Of a stretch of 64,000 nucleotides of DNA, positions 51,762 through 60,181 are shown one piece after another. The DNA lies in assembly GCA_049299895.1 (NCBI GenBank), contig JBAQYF010000010.1, positions 43,053 to 107,052 of the forward strand. The letters are read 5' to 3'. Numbering within the stretch: position 1 is the first letter of the stretch; each line of letters opens with the position of its first letter. A program made the translations under genes and the position numbers. Below the pieces are notes generated by a model, which was not told the origin of the DNA, ran no database searches, and saw nothing but the letters and a program-made list of their open reading frames with translations. This DNA comes from CAIYYO01 sp049299895. GTDB lineage: Archaea; Altiarchaeota; Altiarchaeia; IMC4; QMZM01.

Positions 51762-54700
51762 ATGTTCTCAACAGAGAGAGATGCAGGCTCCGACGTATTG
51801 AGCGTAAGGAATGCTCAGGACATACTGGACAGGCTGTTTTCCTCATTCGAGCTTTTTCCTTCCGCAGTCGTGCTCCTTGATGCGGGCGGGGTAATAGAGT
51901 ATGTTAATCCTGTTTTCCTTTCCCTCGGGGGCTATGCCAACGCCGACGTAGTTACCGGAAAGAATTATTCCGCATTCACAGACGATGCCGGAGCGATACG
52001 CTTTGCAGGGGAGATAGTCCCTGCGCTGCTGTCCGGAAACGTCTGGACCGGCGATTTCTACCAGAGAAAGGAAAGCGGCTTACTGTACGTTTCGTATATG
52101 GCGTGCTCTCCCGTTGAAGTAAAGAAGGGAGAACGCAGGCATTTTCTGCTGAATTTTTACGACGTTACTGAAAAGTGGAAGAATGAGAGCGCATTGAAGA
52201 TAAGCGACGAACTATTGAACCTCGCATTGAAGAGCCCGGACATCGGGACCTGGGAGCTGGACATATCCAGGAACAAGTGGACTTTTTCCAAGCCATTCCT
52301 CGACTTTTTGGGCTATTCCGAGAAAGAAGCATGCGACGACGTTACATTCTGGGAGAGGCTGATACACGCAGACGATCTTCCAAAGGTCAGCGGCGCATTG
52401 ATGGACCATCTGCAGGCAAAGACCCAGTTCCTCGAATGCGAGTACCGCGTACTGGCAAAGTCCGGGGAATGGAAATGGGTAATAGCCCGGGGCAAGGTCA
52501 TGGGCCGGAGTTCCGCAGGAAAGCCTTCCCGCGTTCTCGGTATCTACAACAGCGTGCATGAGGCAAGAAAGAACGTCGAATCCTTGAGGGATATCGAGAA
52601 CAAATACCGCCTGGTAACAGACGTGGCATTGGAGGGTATCCTTATAACAGATGAAAAACTGAACATTTCATTTGCCAATTCTTCCATGGCGGGCATGCTG
52701 GGATATCAAGCAAAAGAGATAATTGGATGTTCTATTCTCTCGTATGTCTCCGAAAAGAGCGTTGATCCGTTCAAGGCCCACCTGGAAAGGGTCGGGCAGG
52801 GGATACGGGAAGAGCTGGAACTGGAGCTCAGAGCAAAAGACGGGAAAATGCTTTCCGCAGTTTTTGAGACCGCCCCCCTGATGGACGGCAAAGGAACGTA
52901 TAGCGGAGCAATCGCCGCCGTATCGGACAATACGCCGATAAAGAGCTATGAGTCAAAGATAAAGAGGATCGATGAGGCATTAAGAAACTCAGAAAAAAGA
53001 TTTGAGGCGCTCGCGGAAAGCGTAAATGACATAGCGTATACCGCCGACGCGAACGGGATTGTCACCTACGTTAGTCCGGTCGTAAGGAGCATTGGTTTTG
53101 ACGTGAAGGAGGTAATCGGGAGCCGTTTACACGGATTAGTCCACCCGGAGGATCTTACAGCTTACACTTCATCCTACGACAAAGCCCTAAATGGCGCCCT
53201 GGAGCCTTACGAATTCAGGCTTATGGATAAAACGGGGGGTATCCGTTATATGAGAGCCACGGGTAAAATACTCACAGACCGGGACGGTTCGAAAAGCATA
53301 TCGGGCCTGCTTACGGACATAACCCAATACAAGAACGCACATGAAGGACTTGTGCAAAACGCCGAAAAGCTGAGGCAGAGCGAAGAAAAATATTTAAAGC
53401 TTTCCGGGTGCTTAAAAGAGCTGAAAAAAACCGAGAGGAGATACCGCCAGCTAATGGAAGACGCCCTGGAGGGGATATGGATGATTGATGAGACGGCCAA
53501 TACCTCATTTGTCAACTACAGCATGGCAAAGATGCTCGGATACGGCGTGGATGAGATGCTCGGGCGCCACATATTCCTGTTCATGGACGAGAAGGCCATA
53601 GAGACATGCAGGCAGGGAATAGAGAAAAGCAGGCATGGAGTAACGGAATCGTATGACTTTGTATTACGCAGGAAGGACGGGCGCAGGCTGTACGCCCGGA
53701 TCCAAACAGCCCCGTTAACCGATGACGATGGGATTTACACAGGCTCTCTTATAGTCGTTTTAGACAGGAGTGGAGCATTGATCGCAGAAGAGAAGCTTGC
53801 TGCCAGCGAGGACAAATTCCTCAAGCTTTTAGAGAACATAGAGGATCTCTTCCTTTCCTTTGACGCCGGGGGGAAGGTAACGTATGCGGGGTGCGCGGTC
53901 GGGAGGATACTTGGTTATGAGGCAGGAGAGCTTATAGGGAACAATCTAAGGGAACACGTTCACCCCGACGACGCAGGCATTTTTTCGGGCATCTTCAAAG
54001 ATTCGCTTAACGGATCCATCGCCCCGTACGATTTCAGGCTCATCGACAAGAAAGGAAGCGTCCATTACATGCGCGGCGTAAGCCAGGTATACGTCACCGG
54101 GGACGGATCAAAGACTTTGTCCATGCTGCTCACGGATATCACGGACAAAAAGAACGCCGAGGATCTGTTGCATAGGAGCGAGAAACGCTTCGAGGATGTC
54201 CTCGAAACCGGGGAGGAATACATCTGGGAAACCGACGGGCAGATATATTATACCTTCGTCTCGGACAAGTCGAAAGACATCAAGGGCTATGCGCCCCAGG
54301 AACTGATAGGCCACACCCTTTTGGAGCACATGCCTGAAGAGGACATGGAGACATTCAGAAAAGCGATCGATGAGGCGGTTTCCGGGAAAAAGCCGTTCAA
54401 GCTCGAATTGCGGTTCACAAACAAGATGGGCGAGACCATCTGGGAGGAGATGAACGGAAAGCCGCTCTACGGGCTCGGGGGGAAATTCATGGGCCTGCGG
54501 GGAGCAGGCTTAAACATCACGGAACGAAAAAAGGCCGGGGAGGAACTGAAGGAGACTGAACGCAGGGCGGAAGAGGCAGTAAAAGAAGCGGAGAGCAAAG
54601 CATCCGAGAGGATAAAAGAAACGGAAGAAAGAGCCGCTCACGTGGTGAAAGACACGGAACGCAAAGACGCGGACATCATCGACTTCCTGCCGGACGCAAC

Positions 54701-55535
54701 TTACGTAACAGACATGAACGGAACAGTCATCGCCTGGAACAAGGCCATGGAAGATCTCACCGGGATACCGTCCAGGGACATGCTAGGAAAAGGCACCTCC
54801 GAATATGACTCCATATTATACGGCAAGGATAAAAAACAGATCAGGATATATCTCTCCGGCCGTGGAAAAGAGGAGATAGAGAGCTTTGGCTATCATTCCG
54901 TCGAGATCCATGATAACATAGTATACGCAAAAGCCTGCGTAGAATCGACGAACGGACATTCGGCGTACATATGGGTGAAAGCTTCATACCTCAAAGATAG
55001 CCAAGACAGAAAAACCGGCTGGATAACATCCCTGAGGGATATCAGCAGCAAAAAGAAGGCATCAGATGACCTGAAGGAATTGAAAATCCGCCAGAAGGCC
55101 TTGCTGGATAACATTCCTGATATGGCGTGGGTGAAGGACGAAAATTTGAAATACGTCGCGGTTAATGAAGCATTCGAAAAAGCCTGCGGCAGGAAAGAAG
55201 AGGAGATAGAGGGCAAGAAGGACAAAGACATATGGCCGGGGGAACTTGCGGAAAAATACGCGCAGGACGATCTTCTTGTTATACAGTCAGGCAGGGGGAG
55301 ATGCTTTGAAGACGCATTGCAGGACGTATCTTCCGACAGGAGGCTTATAGAGACTATCAAGTCGCCCATCTACGACGGGTCCGGGAACGTCGTGGGAATA
55401 GCAGGGATAGCAAGAGACATAACCGACCGAAAATTGGTAGAGGGCGCTTTAAAGGGTTCGGAAAAGAGATGGCAGGAACCGGATACCGCTAAAAGCCGCG
55501 GCTCGTTATTCAGACCATTTTTCAGGCGAAAATAG
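51762..55535 (+). CDS. Multi-PAS sensor protein (about nine PAS domains) without an output domain
   Basis: A 1257-residue soluble protein of repeated PAS units starting near residues 15, 145, 270, 405, 560, 690, 815, 970 and 1105, each with the pattern of a helix, then DxxGxIxYVN and LGYxxxEIIG. Several are followed by PAC-like motifs (LTDITQYKNAHE, ITDRKLVE). Between the seventh and eighth units lies a coiled coil rich in ERRAEEAVKEAE-type heptads. There is no membrane segment and no histidine kinase, cyclase or response domain; after the last PAC the chain ends in a basic tail. The frame is intact and no kinase frame follows. PAS domains sense ligands, redox or light, or mediate dimerisation. 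Confidence 0.9.
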   Translation: MFSTERDAGSDVLSVRNAQDILDRLFSSFELFPSAVVLLDAGGVIEYVNPVFLSLGGYANADVVTGKNYSAFTDDAGAIRFAGEIVPALLSGNVWTGDFYQRKESGLLYVSYMACSPVEVKKGERRHFLLNFYDVTEKWKNESALKISDELLNLALKSPDIGTWELDISRNKWTFSKPFLDFLGYSEKEACDDVTFWERLIHADDLPKVSGALMDHLQAKTQFLECEYRVLAKSGEWKWVIARGKVMGRSSAGKPSRVLGIYNSVHEARKNVESLRDIENKYRLVTDVALEGILITDEKLNISFANSSMAGMLGYQAKEIIGCSILSYVSEKSVDPFKAHLERVGQGIREELELELRAKDGKMLSAVFETAPLMDGKGTYSGAIAAVSDNTPIKSYESKIKRIDEALRNSEKRFEALAESVNDIAYTADANGIVTYVSPVVRSIGFDVKEVIGSRLHGLVHPEDLTAYTSSYDKALNGALEPYEFRLMDKTGGIRYMRATGKILTDRDGSKSISGLLTDITQYKNAHEGLVQNAEKLRQSEEKYLKLSGCLKELKKTERRYRQLMEDALEGIWMIDETANTSFVNYSMAKMLGYGVDEMLGRHIFLFMDEKAIETCRQGIEKSRHGVTESYDFVLRRKDGRRLYARIQTAPLTDDDGIYTGSLIVVLDRSGALIAEEKLAASEDKFLKLLENIEDLFLSFDAGGKVTYAGCAVGRILGYEAGELIGNNLREHVHPDDAGIFSGIFKDSLNGSIAPYDFRLIDKKGSVHYMRGVSQVYVTGDGSKTLSMLLTDITDKKNAEDLLHRSEKRFEDVLETGEEYIWETDGQIYYTFVSDKSKDIKGYAPQELIGHTLLEHMPEEDMETFRKAIDEAVSGKKPFKLELRFTNKMGETIWEEMNGKPLYGLGGKFMGLRGAGLNITERKKAGEELKETERRAEEAVKEAESKASERIKETEERAAHVVKDTERKDADIIDFLPDATYVTDMNGTVIAWNKAMEDLTGIPSRDMLGKGTSEYDSILYGKDKKQIRIYLSGRGKEEIESFGYHSVEIHDNIVYAKACVESTNGHSAYIWVKASYLKDSQDRKTGWITSLRDISSKKKASDDLKELKIRQKALLDNIPDMAWVKDENLKYVAVNEAFEKACGRKEEEIEGKKDKDIWPGELAEKYAQDDLLVIQSGRGRCFEDALQDVSSDRRLIETIKSPIYDGSGNVVGIAGIARDITDRKLVEGALKGSEKRWQEPDTAKSRGSLFRPFFRRK

Positions 55536-55588
55536 GATTAGGGTTATGCTTAAAAACATGCATTACTGTCTTTTTTAGCGCATTTTCT

Positions 55589-55606
55589 TAATATAGTAGT
55601 ATATTT
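55589..55606 (+). promoter_or_regulatory. TATA region for trpB2
   Basis: TTAATATAGTAGTATATT lies 18-34 nt before the ATG at 55623, suggesting a short-leader or leaderless transcript. It also supports that ATG over the TTG at 55605, which is too close to the TATA element. Confidence 0.5.
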
Positions 55607-55622
55607 GAATTGTTTTTCCAAA

Positions 55623-56975
55623 ATGGACAAAGAGCGAACAAAGATCATACTGGATGAAAACGACATGCCGAAGAAATGGTACAACATAAATCCCGACCTG
55701 CCTAAGCCGCTTCCTGCGCCCCTGCATCCTGCGACGCACGAGCCGCTTACGCCAAAGGACTTAGCCCCTTTGTTCCCGATGGAATTGATCAGGCAGGAGA
55801 TGAGCATGGAGCGCTATATCCCTATTCCCGAGGAAGTAAGGGAGATATTTAGAATTTGGCGGCCCACGCCCCTTTATCGCGCGAGGAGACTGGAAAAGGC
55901 GCTGAAGACCAAGGCCAGGATATACTACAAATGGGAGGGCGTCTCACCCGCGGGCAGCCACAAGCCTAATACCGCCATCCCCCAGGCATATTATAACATG
56001 AAGGAAGGCGTCGAGCGCCTGACAACGGAAACGGGCGCGGGACAATGGGGTTCGTCTCTTGCATTCGCTACGTCCCTGTTCGGCATGAAGTGTACCGTTT
56101 ACATGGTCAAGGTCAGCTATGAGATGAAGCCTTACAGGAAGATAATGATGGAGACCTGGGGAGCAGAAGTATTCCCCAGCCCCAGTACAAGAACTGATTC
56201 CGGGAAAGCGATACTAAAAGCGGACCCCGGCAACCCTGGAAGCCTCGGAATAGCGATATCTGAAGCAGTCGAAGACGCTGTGAAGAGCGGCGCCAAGTAC
56301 TCGCTTGGAAGCGTCCTAAACCACGTTCTCACGCACCAGAGCATTATCGGCCTCGAAGCAAAGAAACAGCTTGAATCCATAGACGAATACCCGGACGTCA
56401 TCCTCGGGAGTTTCGGCGGGGGAAGCAATTTCTCAGGTCTTGCATTCCCATTCCTGCACGACAAGTTGAAGGGAGACAAAAAGAGCCTGCGGGCGATAGC
56501 ATGCGAGCCTGCCGCTTGCCCGAAGCTCACGAAGGGCGTGTATGAGTACGATTTCGGAGACACCGTCGGGCTTACGCCGCTTGTCAAGATGTACACCCTG
56601 GGACACACGTTCATACCCCCGGGGATCCACGCCGGAGGCCTGCGATATCACGGAGGAGCGCCGCAGTATTCGCTTCTTGAACACGAGGGCGTCGTAGAAG
56701 CAAAGGACATGCAACAGTTGGACTGCTTTAAGGCGGCGGAACTCTTCGCAAGGACCGAGGGACACATCATAGCACCGGAGACGGCACATGCAGTACAGGG
56801 CGTGATAGAGGAAGCAATGGGATGCACGGAAGAAAAAGTGATTCTCTTCAACTGCTCGGGCCACGGTCACTTTGATCTGGCATCATATGACCTATTCCAC
56901 CAGGGCAAACTGAGAGACTATGCGTACCCGGCGGAAAAAGTTAAAGAAGCCTTAACGCATCTTCCAAAGATCTGA
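55623..56975 (+). CDS. trpB2: Tryptophan synthase beta chain, type 2
   Basis: PLP enzyme condensing indole and serine, of the TrpB2 class common in archaea, which lack the tight contact to TrpA seen in TrpB1. About 450 residues. The PLP lysine is in GVSPAGSHKPNTAIPQAYY near 108; TETGAGQWGSSLAFA near 134 and SFGGGSNFSGLAFPF near 265 bind substrate and phosphate. IHAGGLRYHGGAPQ is typical of TrpB2. It overlaps the following LysE-type exporter gene by 1 nt (TGATG). No other trp genes are near, so a salvage or serine-deaminase-like role remains possible. Confidence 0.95.
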   Translation: MDKERTKIILDENDMPKKWYNINPDLPKPLPAPLHPATHEPLTPKDLAPLFPMELIRQEMSMERYIPIPEEVREIFRIWRPTPLYRARRLEKALKTKARIYYKWEGVSPAGSHKPNTAIPQAYYNMKEGVERLTTETGAGQWGSSLAFATSLFGMKCTVYMVKVSYEMKPYRKIMMETWGAEVFPSPSTRTDSGKAILKADPGNPGSLGIAISEAVEDAVKSGAKYSLGSVLNHVLTHQSIIGLEAKKQLESIDEYPDVILGSFGGGSNFSGLAFPFLHDKLKGDKKSLRAIACEPAACPKLTKGVYEYDFGDTVGLTPLVKMYTLGHTFIPPGIHAGGLRYHGGAPQYSLLEHEGVVEAKDMQQLDCFKAAELFARTEGHIIAPETAHAVQGVIEEAMGCTEEKVILFNCSGHGHFDLASYDLFHQGKLRDYAYPAEKVKEALTHLPKI

Positions 56976-57604
56976 TGGATTACGCGAACGCTGCGGTACT
57001 CCTGGGCATAGGGTTTGTAGTGGGCATATCCGGCGCGATCATGCCGGGCCCTCTTCTTATTTATACGATACAGGAATCCCTGAAGAAAGGTAAATGGGTC
57101 GGCGCGCTTGTTATACTCGGTCACGCGATAGTCGAAGTATTCATATTCCTGCTTCTCGCACTCGGCCTGCTCTCGTTTGTTTCCACTCCGGATTATACAA
57201 AGGCCGCCAGCATAATAGGGGGAGCGGCACTTATCTACATGGCCTTTGATTCCGTGAAGGACCTCAACAGCAGGGTAGAGATCAAACTAAAAAAGAGATC
57301 GTACGGCCTTGTAATGGGCGGCGTCATATTCACGGCCTTCAATCCCGGGTTTCCGGTATGGTGGCTGACTGCCGGAACGCGCCTGTTGATGGAGGGGTAC
57401 GCCCAGATGGGAGTATCGGGAATGCTGATAGTTCTCATAGGCCATTGGGGCGCCGACCTTGGCTGGTTCCTCTTTGTGTCGTTCACGGCTTCCAGGGGCA
57501 GCAGGTTCTTGTTTGAGAAAGGGTGGTACAAAGGAGTCAGGATAGCGCTTGCCGCTTTGCTTATGGTAATAGGCGCTTATTTTCTCTGGACTGGTGTCAG
57601 ATAG
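56975..57604 (+). CDS. LysE/RhtB-family amino-acid exporter
   Basis: A 209-residue protein with six membrane helices. The first helix carries FVVGISGAIMPGPLLIYTIQ, with the PGP motif of LysE/RhtB/CadD transporters; a second conserved part is FTAFNPGFPVWWLTAG in the middle. It should export an amino acid or analogue. Its ATG overlaps the trpB2 stop by 1 nt, so it is translationally coupled; tryptophan, serine or an indole-related compound are possible substrates, inferred only from that linkage. Confidence 0.9.
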   Translation: MDYANAAVLLGIGFVVGISGAIMPGPLLIYTIQESLKKGKWVGALVILGHAIVEVFIFLLLALGLLSFVSTPDYTKAASIIGGAALIYMAFDSVKDLNSRVEIKLKKRSYGLVMGGVIFTAFNPGFPVWWLTAGTRLLMEGYAQMGVSGMLIVLIGHWGADLGWFLFVSFTASRGSRFLFEKGWYKGVRIALAALLMVIGAYFLWTGVR

Positions 57605-57639
57605 AAAAGGAAAAATAAATAGAAAAAGAGGGAAAAAGA

Positions 57640-58149
57640 TTATAGCTTTTTCTCAATCTCTACAAGCTCGCTGTCAAAGGCCGCGATCTGTTCGTGTATG
57701 GATAGCAGCCTCTTGCGCATGAGCACAACTGCGGTTTTCAGATCGGGTGCTGCCGCTATCGAATGCTGCGCGGGTACCGCTGCCTGGGCATGCTGTGCCG
57801 CTTGTACGGGGGTTGCTTGGGGCGCTTGCTGCTGAACCTGCTGAGGCGCCTGTGCAGGAGCCGATGTCTTGAATGCGTTCTCCACCCAGCGCAGCCGTGA
57901 ATTAAGGTTCGCGGCGGGAGAGGAATGGTCTATCTGCATCCATCTCGGGTTAGCTGCGCTTGACGGTGCGCCGGCGGGCGCGCTTCCTTCGCGTATCGCG
58001 GTGTTGGCTATCCTCGTCAGAAAGCTTGAGGTGTTTACCGGCTTCGCGGGAGCTGCGGGGGCTTTTGGCCCAGCTACGGGAGCAGCGGGCTTGGGACTGC
58101 CAGTACTTCCGTTCAGGGAGTATCTTCTTCTTTGGTTGTCGTCTACCAT
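57640..58149 (-). CDS. Ala/Pro/Gln-rich protein of the ftsZ-sepF operon, unknown
   Basis: A 169-residue soluble protein not matching a family I know. Residues 1-60 are basic then Pro/Ala-rich and probably disordered, with an NTSSFLTRIANTAIREG segment near 39-55; residues 66-92 hold a short ordered stretch (PRWMQIDHSSPAANLNSRLR); 95-130 are Ala/Gln/Pro-rich; the last 40 residues form a predicted coiled coil (LKTAVVLMRKRLLSIHEQIA). It lies 12 nt after sepF, last in the order ftsZ-PRC-sepF. Position and architecture (disordered linker plus coiled coil) suggest a divisome accessory protein; this is inference. Confidence 0.65.
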   Translation of the reverse strand: MVDDNQRRRYSLNGSTGSPKPAAPVAGPKAPAAPAKPVNTSSFLTRIANTAIREGSAPAGAPSSAANPRWMQIDHSSPAANLNSRLRWVENAFKTSAPAQAPQQVQQQAPQATPVQAAQHAQAAVPAQHSIAAAPDLKTAVVLMRKRLLSIHEQIAAFDSELVEIEKKL

Positions 58150-58161
58150 TTTTTTCTCTTT

Positions 58162-58548
58162 TTATTCTTCGGATTCGGCGGACTTAGGGTAGGCTATCTC
58201 CATTCCCTCAGGCAGTATCATTATCTTGACCTGGGAGACCCTTGCTACGTCGCCACCGCTCGCCTGGCAGAACTTCTTTACAGCATTTATCTTCTTGTAG
58301 AGTTCGGCCTGATCTTTTACCAGATGAGTCAGGTCTGCTATGACAATGTTGCCCTGCGAAAACTCCTTTTTGATTTCATCGATCGCGGTTTCAGAGTCCA
58401 GGTCTATGGGTTTTACGTATATTACCCCTTCCTGCTCTATGAAGCCGTCTTCTCCTACTTTGAGGCTGTCCACGTAGTTCTCTACGTCGACGTTCTCCTC
58501 TTCGCTTTTCTTGGTTTTACCCCACGGAAACGGATTCCAGCTCGTCAC
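58162..58548 (-). CDS. sepF: Cell-division protein SepF (archaeal type)
   Basis: A 128-residue protein. The N-terminal MTSWNPFPWGK segment could be a membrane-targeting helix as in bacterial and archaeal SepF; a charged linker follows, and the SepF core (about 40-115) contains IYVKPIDLDSETAIDEI, NIVIADLTHL and VARVSQVKIMILPEGMEIAYP. Archaeal SepF anchors FtsZ to the membrane. The gene overlaps the PRC-barrel gene by 32 nt and sits third in the ftsZ operon, confirming its role. Confidence 0.9.
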   Translation of the reverse strand: MTSWNPFPWGKTKKSEEENVDVENYVDSLKVGEDGFIEQEGVIYVKPIDLDSETAIDEIKKEFSQGNIVIADLTHLVKDQAELYKKINAVKKFCQASGGDVARVSQVKIMILPEGMEIAYPKSAESEE

Positions 58549-58831
58549 TTTCCATCACCCTCTTTTTAGATTTGTGTATGTCTTTGTGCGGTTTGCTCTT
58601 AGTCAGTATTATGTCGCCTACGCTTGTTACTCCGTCGTAGTTTATGCCTTCTTCCTTCAGTACTCTTTTGAGTTCGGTGGAATCGGCCGATACGCCATTC
58701 AGGGGTTTTAAGTACAGAGACATCACAATACCTTCTTCAAGATTCAGCAAAATATCTTCTACTTTCCCGAGATAGCCTCCGCCCGTAGAATATATATCGA
58801 GCCCGTAGAGGCTTGAAAGCTTTTTGCTCAT
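58517..58831 (-). CDS. PRC-barrel protein of the division operon (CdpB-like)
   Basis: A 104-residue protein with a PRC-barrel core: LYGLDIYSTGGGYLGKVEDI and ILLNLEEGIVMSLYLKPL form the first strands, with VTSVGDIILTKSK closing the barrel; a charged tail follows. In Haloferax, PRC-barrel proteins CdpB1 and CdpB2 join SepF and FtsZ in the divisome. Location between ftsZ and sepF (37 nt after ftsZ, overlapping sepF) makes the same role very likely here. GGAGG-like purines precede the ATG. Confidence 0.87.
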   Translation of the reverse strand: MSKKLSSLYGLDIYSTGGGYLGKVEDILLNLEEGIVMSLYLKPLNGVSADSTELKRVLKEEGINYDGVTSVGDIILTKSKPHKDIHKSKKRVMESDELESVSVG

Positions 58832-58868
58832 TTTGGTCCTCCTAAAAAATTAAAATAAAGAAAACCGG

Positions 58869-59948
58869 TTAAATGGACCGGATCCTTAGGTCATAGATCT
58901 CCTGCGTGTACACAGAAGCGTCTTCGTCCCTGTCTTTTTCCTTGCCCATTATGTGCTGGGATTTCACGCCGGTTGCAATCGTTATGATCTCTATTCTGTC
59001 TTTCAGGCGCGGATCGATCCTTGCACCCCACATGACGTTCGCCGACGGGTCGAATTCCTGAGTTATGAGTTCGCCGATCCTGTTGGCGTCTCCTAACGTT
59101 AGGTCCTCTCCTCCGGTTATGTGGATAAGTGCTCCTTTTGCTCCCTTGTAGTCTATGTCCAGGAGCGGGTGGTCCAACGTGTTTTTAACTCCCATCTCGA
59201 CTTTCTCGGGTCCTTCCCCGTCCCCGACTGATATGACTGAGACTTTTCCTCCTCCGAGTACGCTCTTTATGTCTGCGAAGTCAAGGTTTATCAATGAGGG
59301 CGCCTTTATGGTCTCTGTTATTCCTTTTACTGCTCTTGCGACTATTTCGTCCGCTACGAGGAACGCTTTGTCTATGGGCAGGTTCGGTACGTATCCGACC
59401 AGTTTGTTGTTGTCGATGACGATGACTGTGTCTGCTGCTCTTCTGAGGCGGTCGATTCCTTCGCGGGCTTTCTCTATTCTTGACCTTTCCAGGTTGAAGG
59501 GGAACGTCACGATTGCAACGACTATTGCTCCGCAGTCTCTTGCGACTTCTGCGATGACGGGTGCTGCGCCTGTTCCGGTTCCTCCTCCCATTCCTGCGCA
59601 CAGGAATATTAAGTGGGTTCCTTCCAGGTAGTTTCTTATCTCGTTGCTGGATGCTTCCGCTGATTTCATTCCTATCTCGGGGAATCCGCCTGCTCCAAGT
59701 CCCTTCGTCAGTTTGGAACCTATCAGCAGCTTGGTTATGCCCTGGTCTATCTTTCTTAGGTCTTGAGCGTCGGTATTGCAGGCTGCGAGCTCAGCACCGA
59801 TTATCCCAATCCTGGATAACCTGTTTACGGTGTTTCCTCCTCCACCGCCTGCGCCCATTACTACAATCCTTAGCTGGTTGCTTTCATCAAATCCGTCTGT
59901 CACGTCTTGGGCTTCACCCTCCAGTGCTTCATCGACAAATGCCTTCAT
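58869..59948 (-). CDS. ftsZ: Cell-division GTPase FtsZ
   Basis: Tubulin-family GTPase that forms the division ring. 359 residues: a disordered N-terminal extension of about 25 residues, IVVMGAGGGGGNTVNRL, the tubulin signature GMGGGTGTGAAP near 119-130, and the synergy residues in the second domain (GDANRIGEL). The C-terminal tail is short, ending IYDLRIRSI, and could bind SepF. AAGGTGA lies 6 nt before the ATG. First gene of the ftsZ-PRC-sepF-unknown operon. Only one ftsZ is in this window; many archaea carry two. Confidence 0.98.
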   Translation of the reverse strand: MKAFVDEALEGEAQDVTDGFDESNQLRIVVMGAGGGGGNTVNRLSRIGIIGAELAACNTDAQDLRKIDQGITKLLIGSKLTKGLGAGGFPEIGMKSAEASSNEIRNYLEGTHLIFLCAGMGGGTGTGAAPVIAEVARDCGAIVVAIVTFPFNLERSRIEKAREGIDRLRRAADTVIVIDNNKLVGYVPNLPIDKAFLVADEIVARAVKGITETIKAPSLINLDFADIKSVLGGGKVSVISVGDGEGPEKVEMGVKNTLDHPLLDIDYKGAKGALIHITGGEDLTLGDANRIGELITQEFDPSANVMWGARIDPRLKDRIEIITIATGVKSQHIMGKEKDRDEDASVYTQEIYDLRIRSI

Positions 59949-60136
59949 TTTATTTCACCTTTTTATTTCGCATATTTAATACAAAAAACAAGCTTATTAA
60001 ATAATTTTTTATTGTTAATTATTTTATGTTCTCGTATTTATTTCATGTATTATATTACTTTAGTATTTAGTTCTAACTAATATATAAATGCCAACATATA
60101 GGTTCGATTTGTGTATGCATAATCTTTCATGTCAAC

Positions 60137-60148
60137 ATATATTTATAC
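60137..60148 (+). promoter_or_regulatory. TATA box for the MFS transporter gene
   Basis: ATATATTTATAC lies about 34-45 nt before the ATG at 60182, in AT-rich DNA between ftsZ and this divergent gene. Confidence 0.45.
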
Positions 60149-60181
60149 GCCAATGTATATTTGTTTCTTAGAAGAAAAGAC

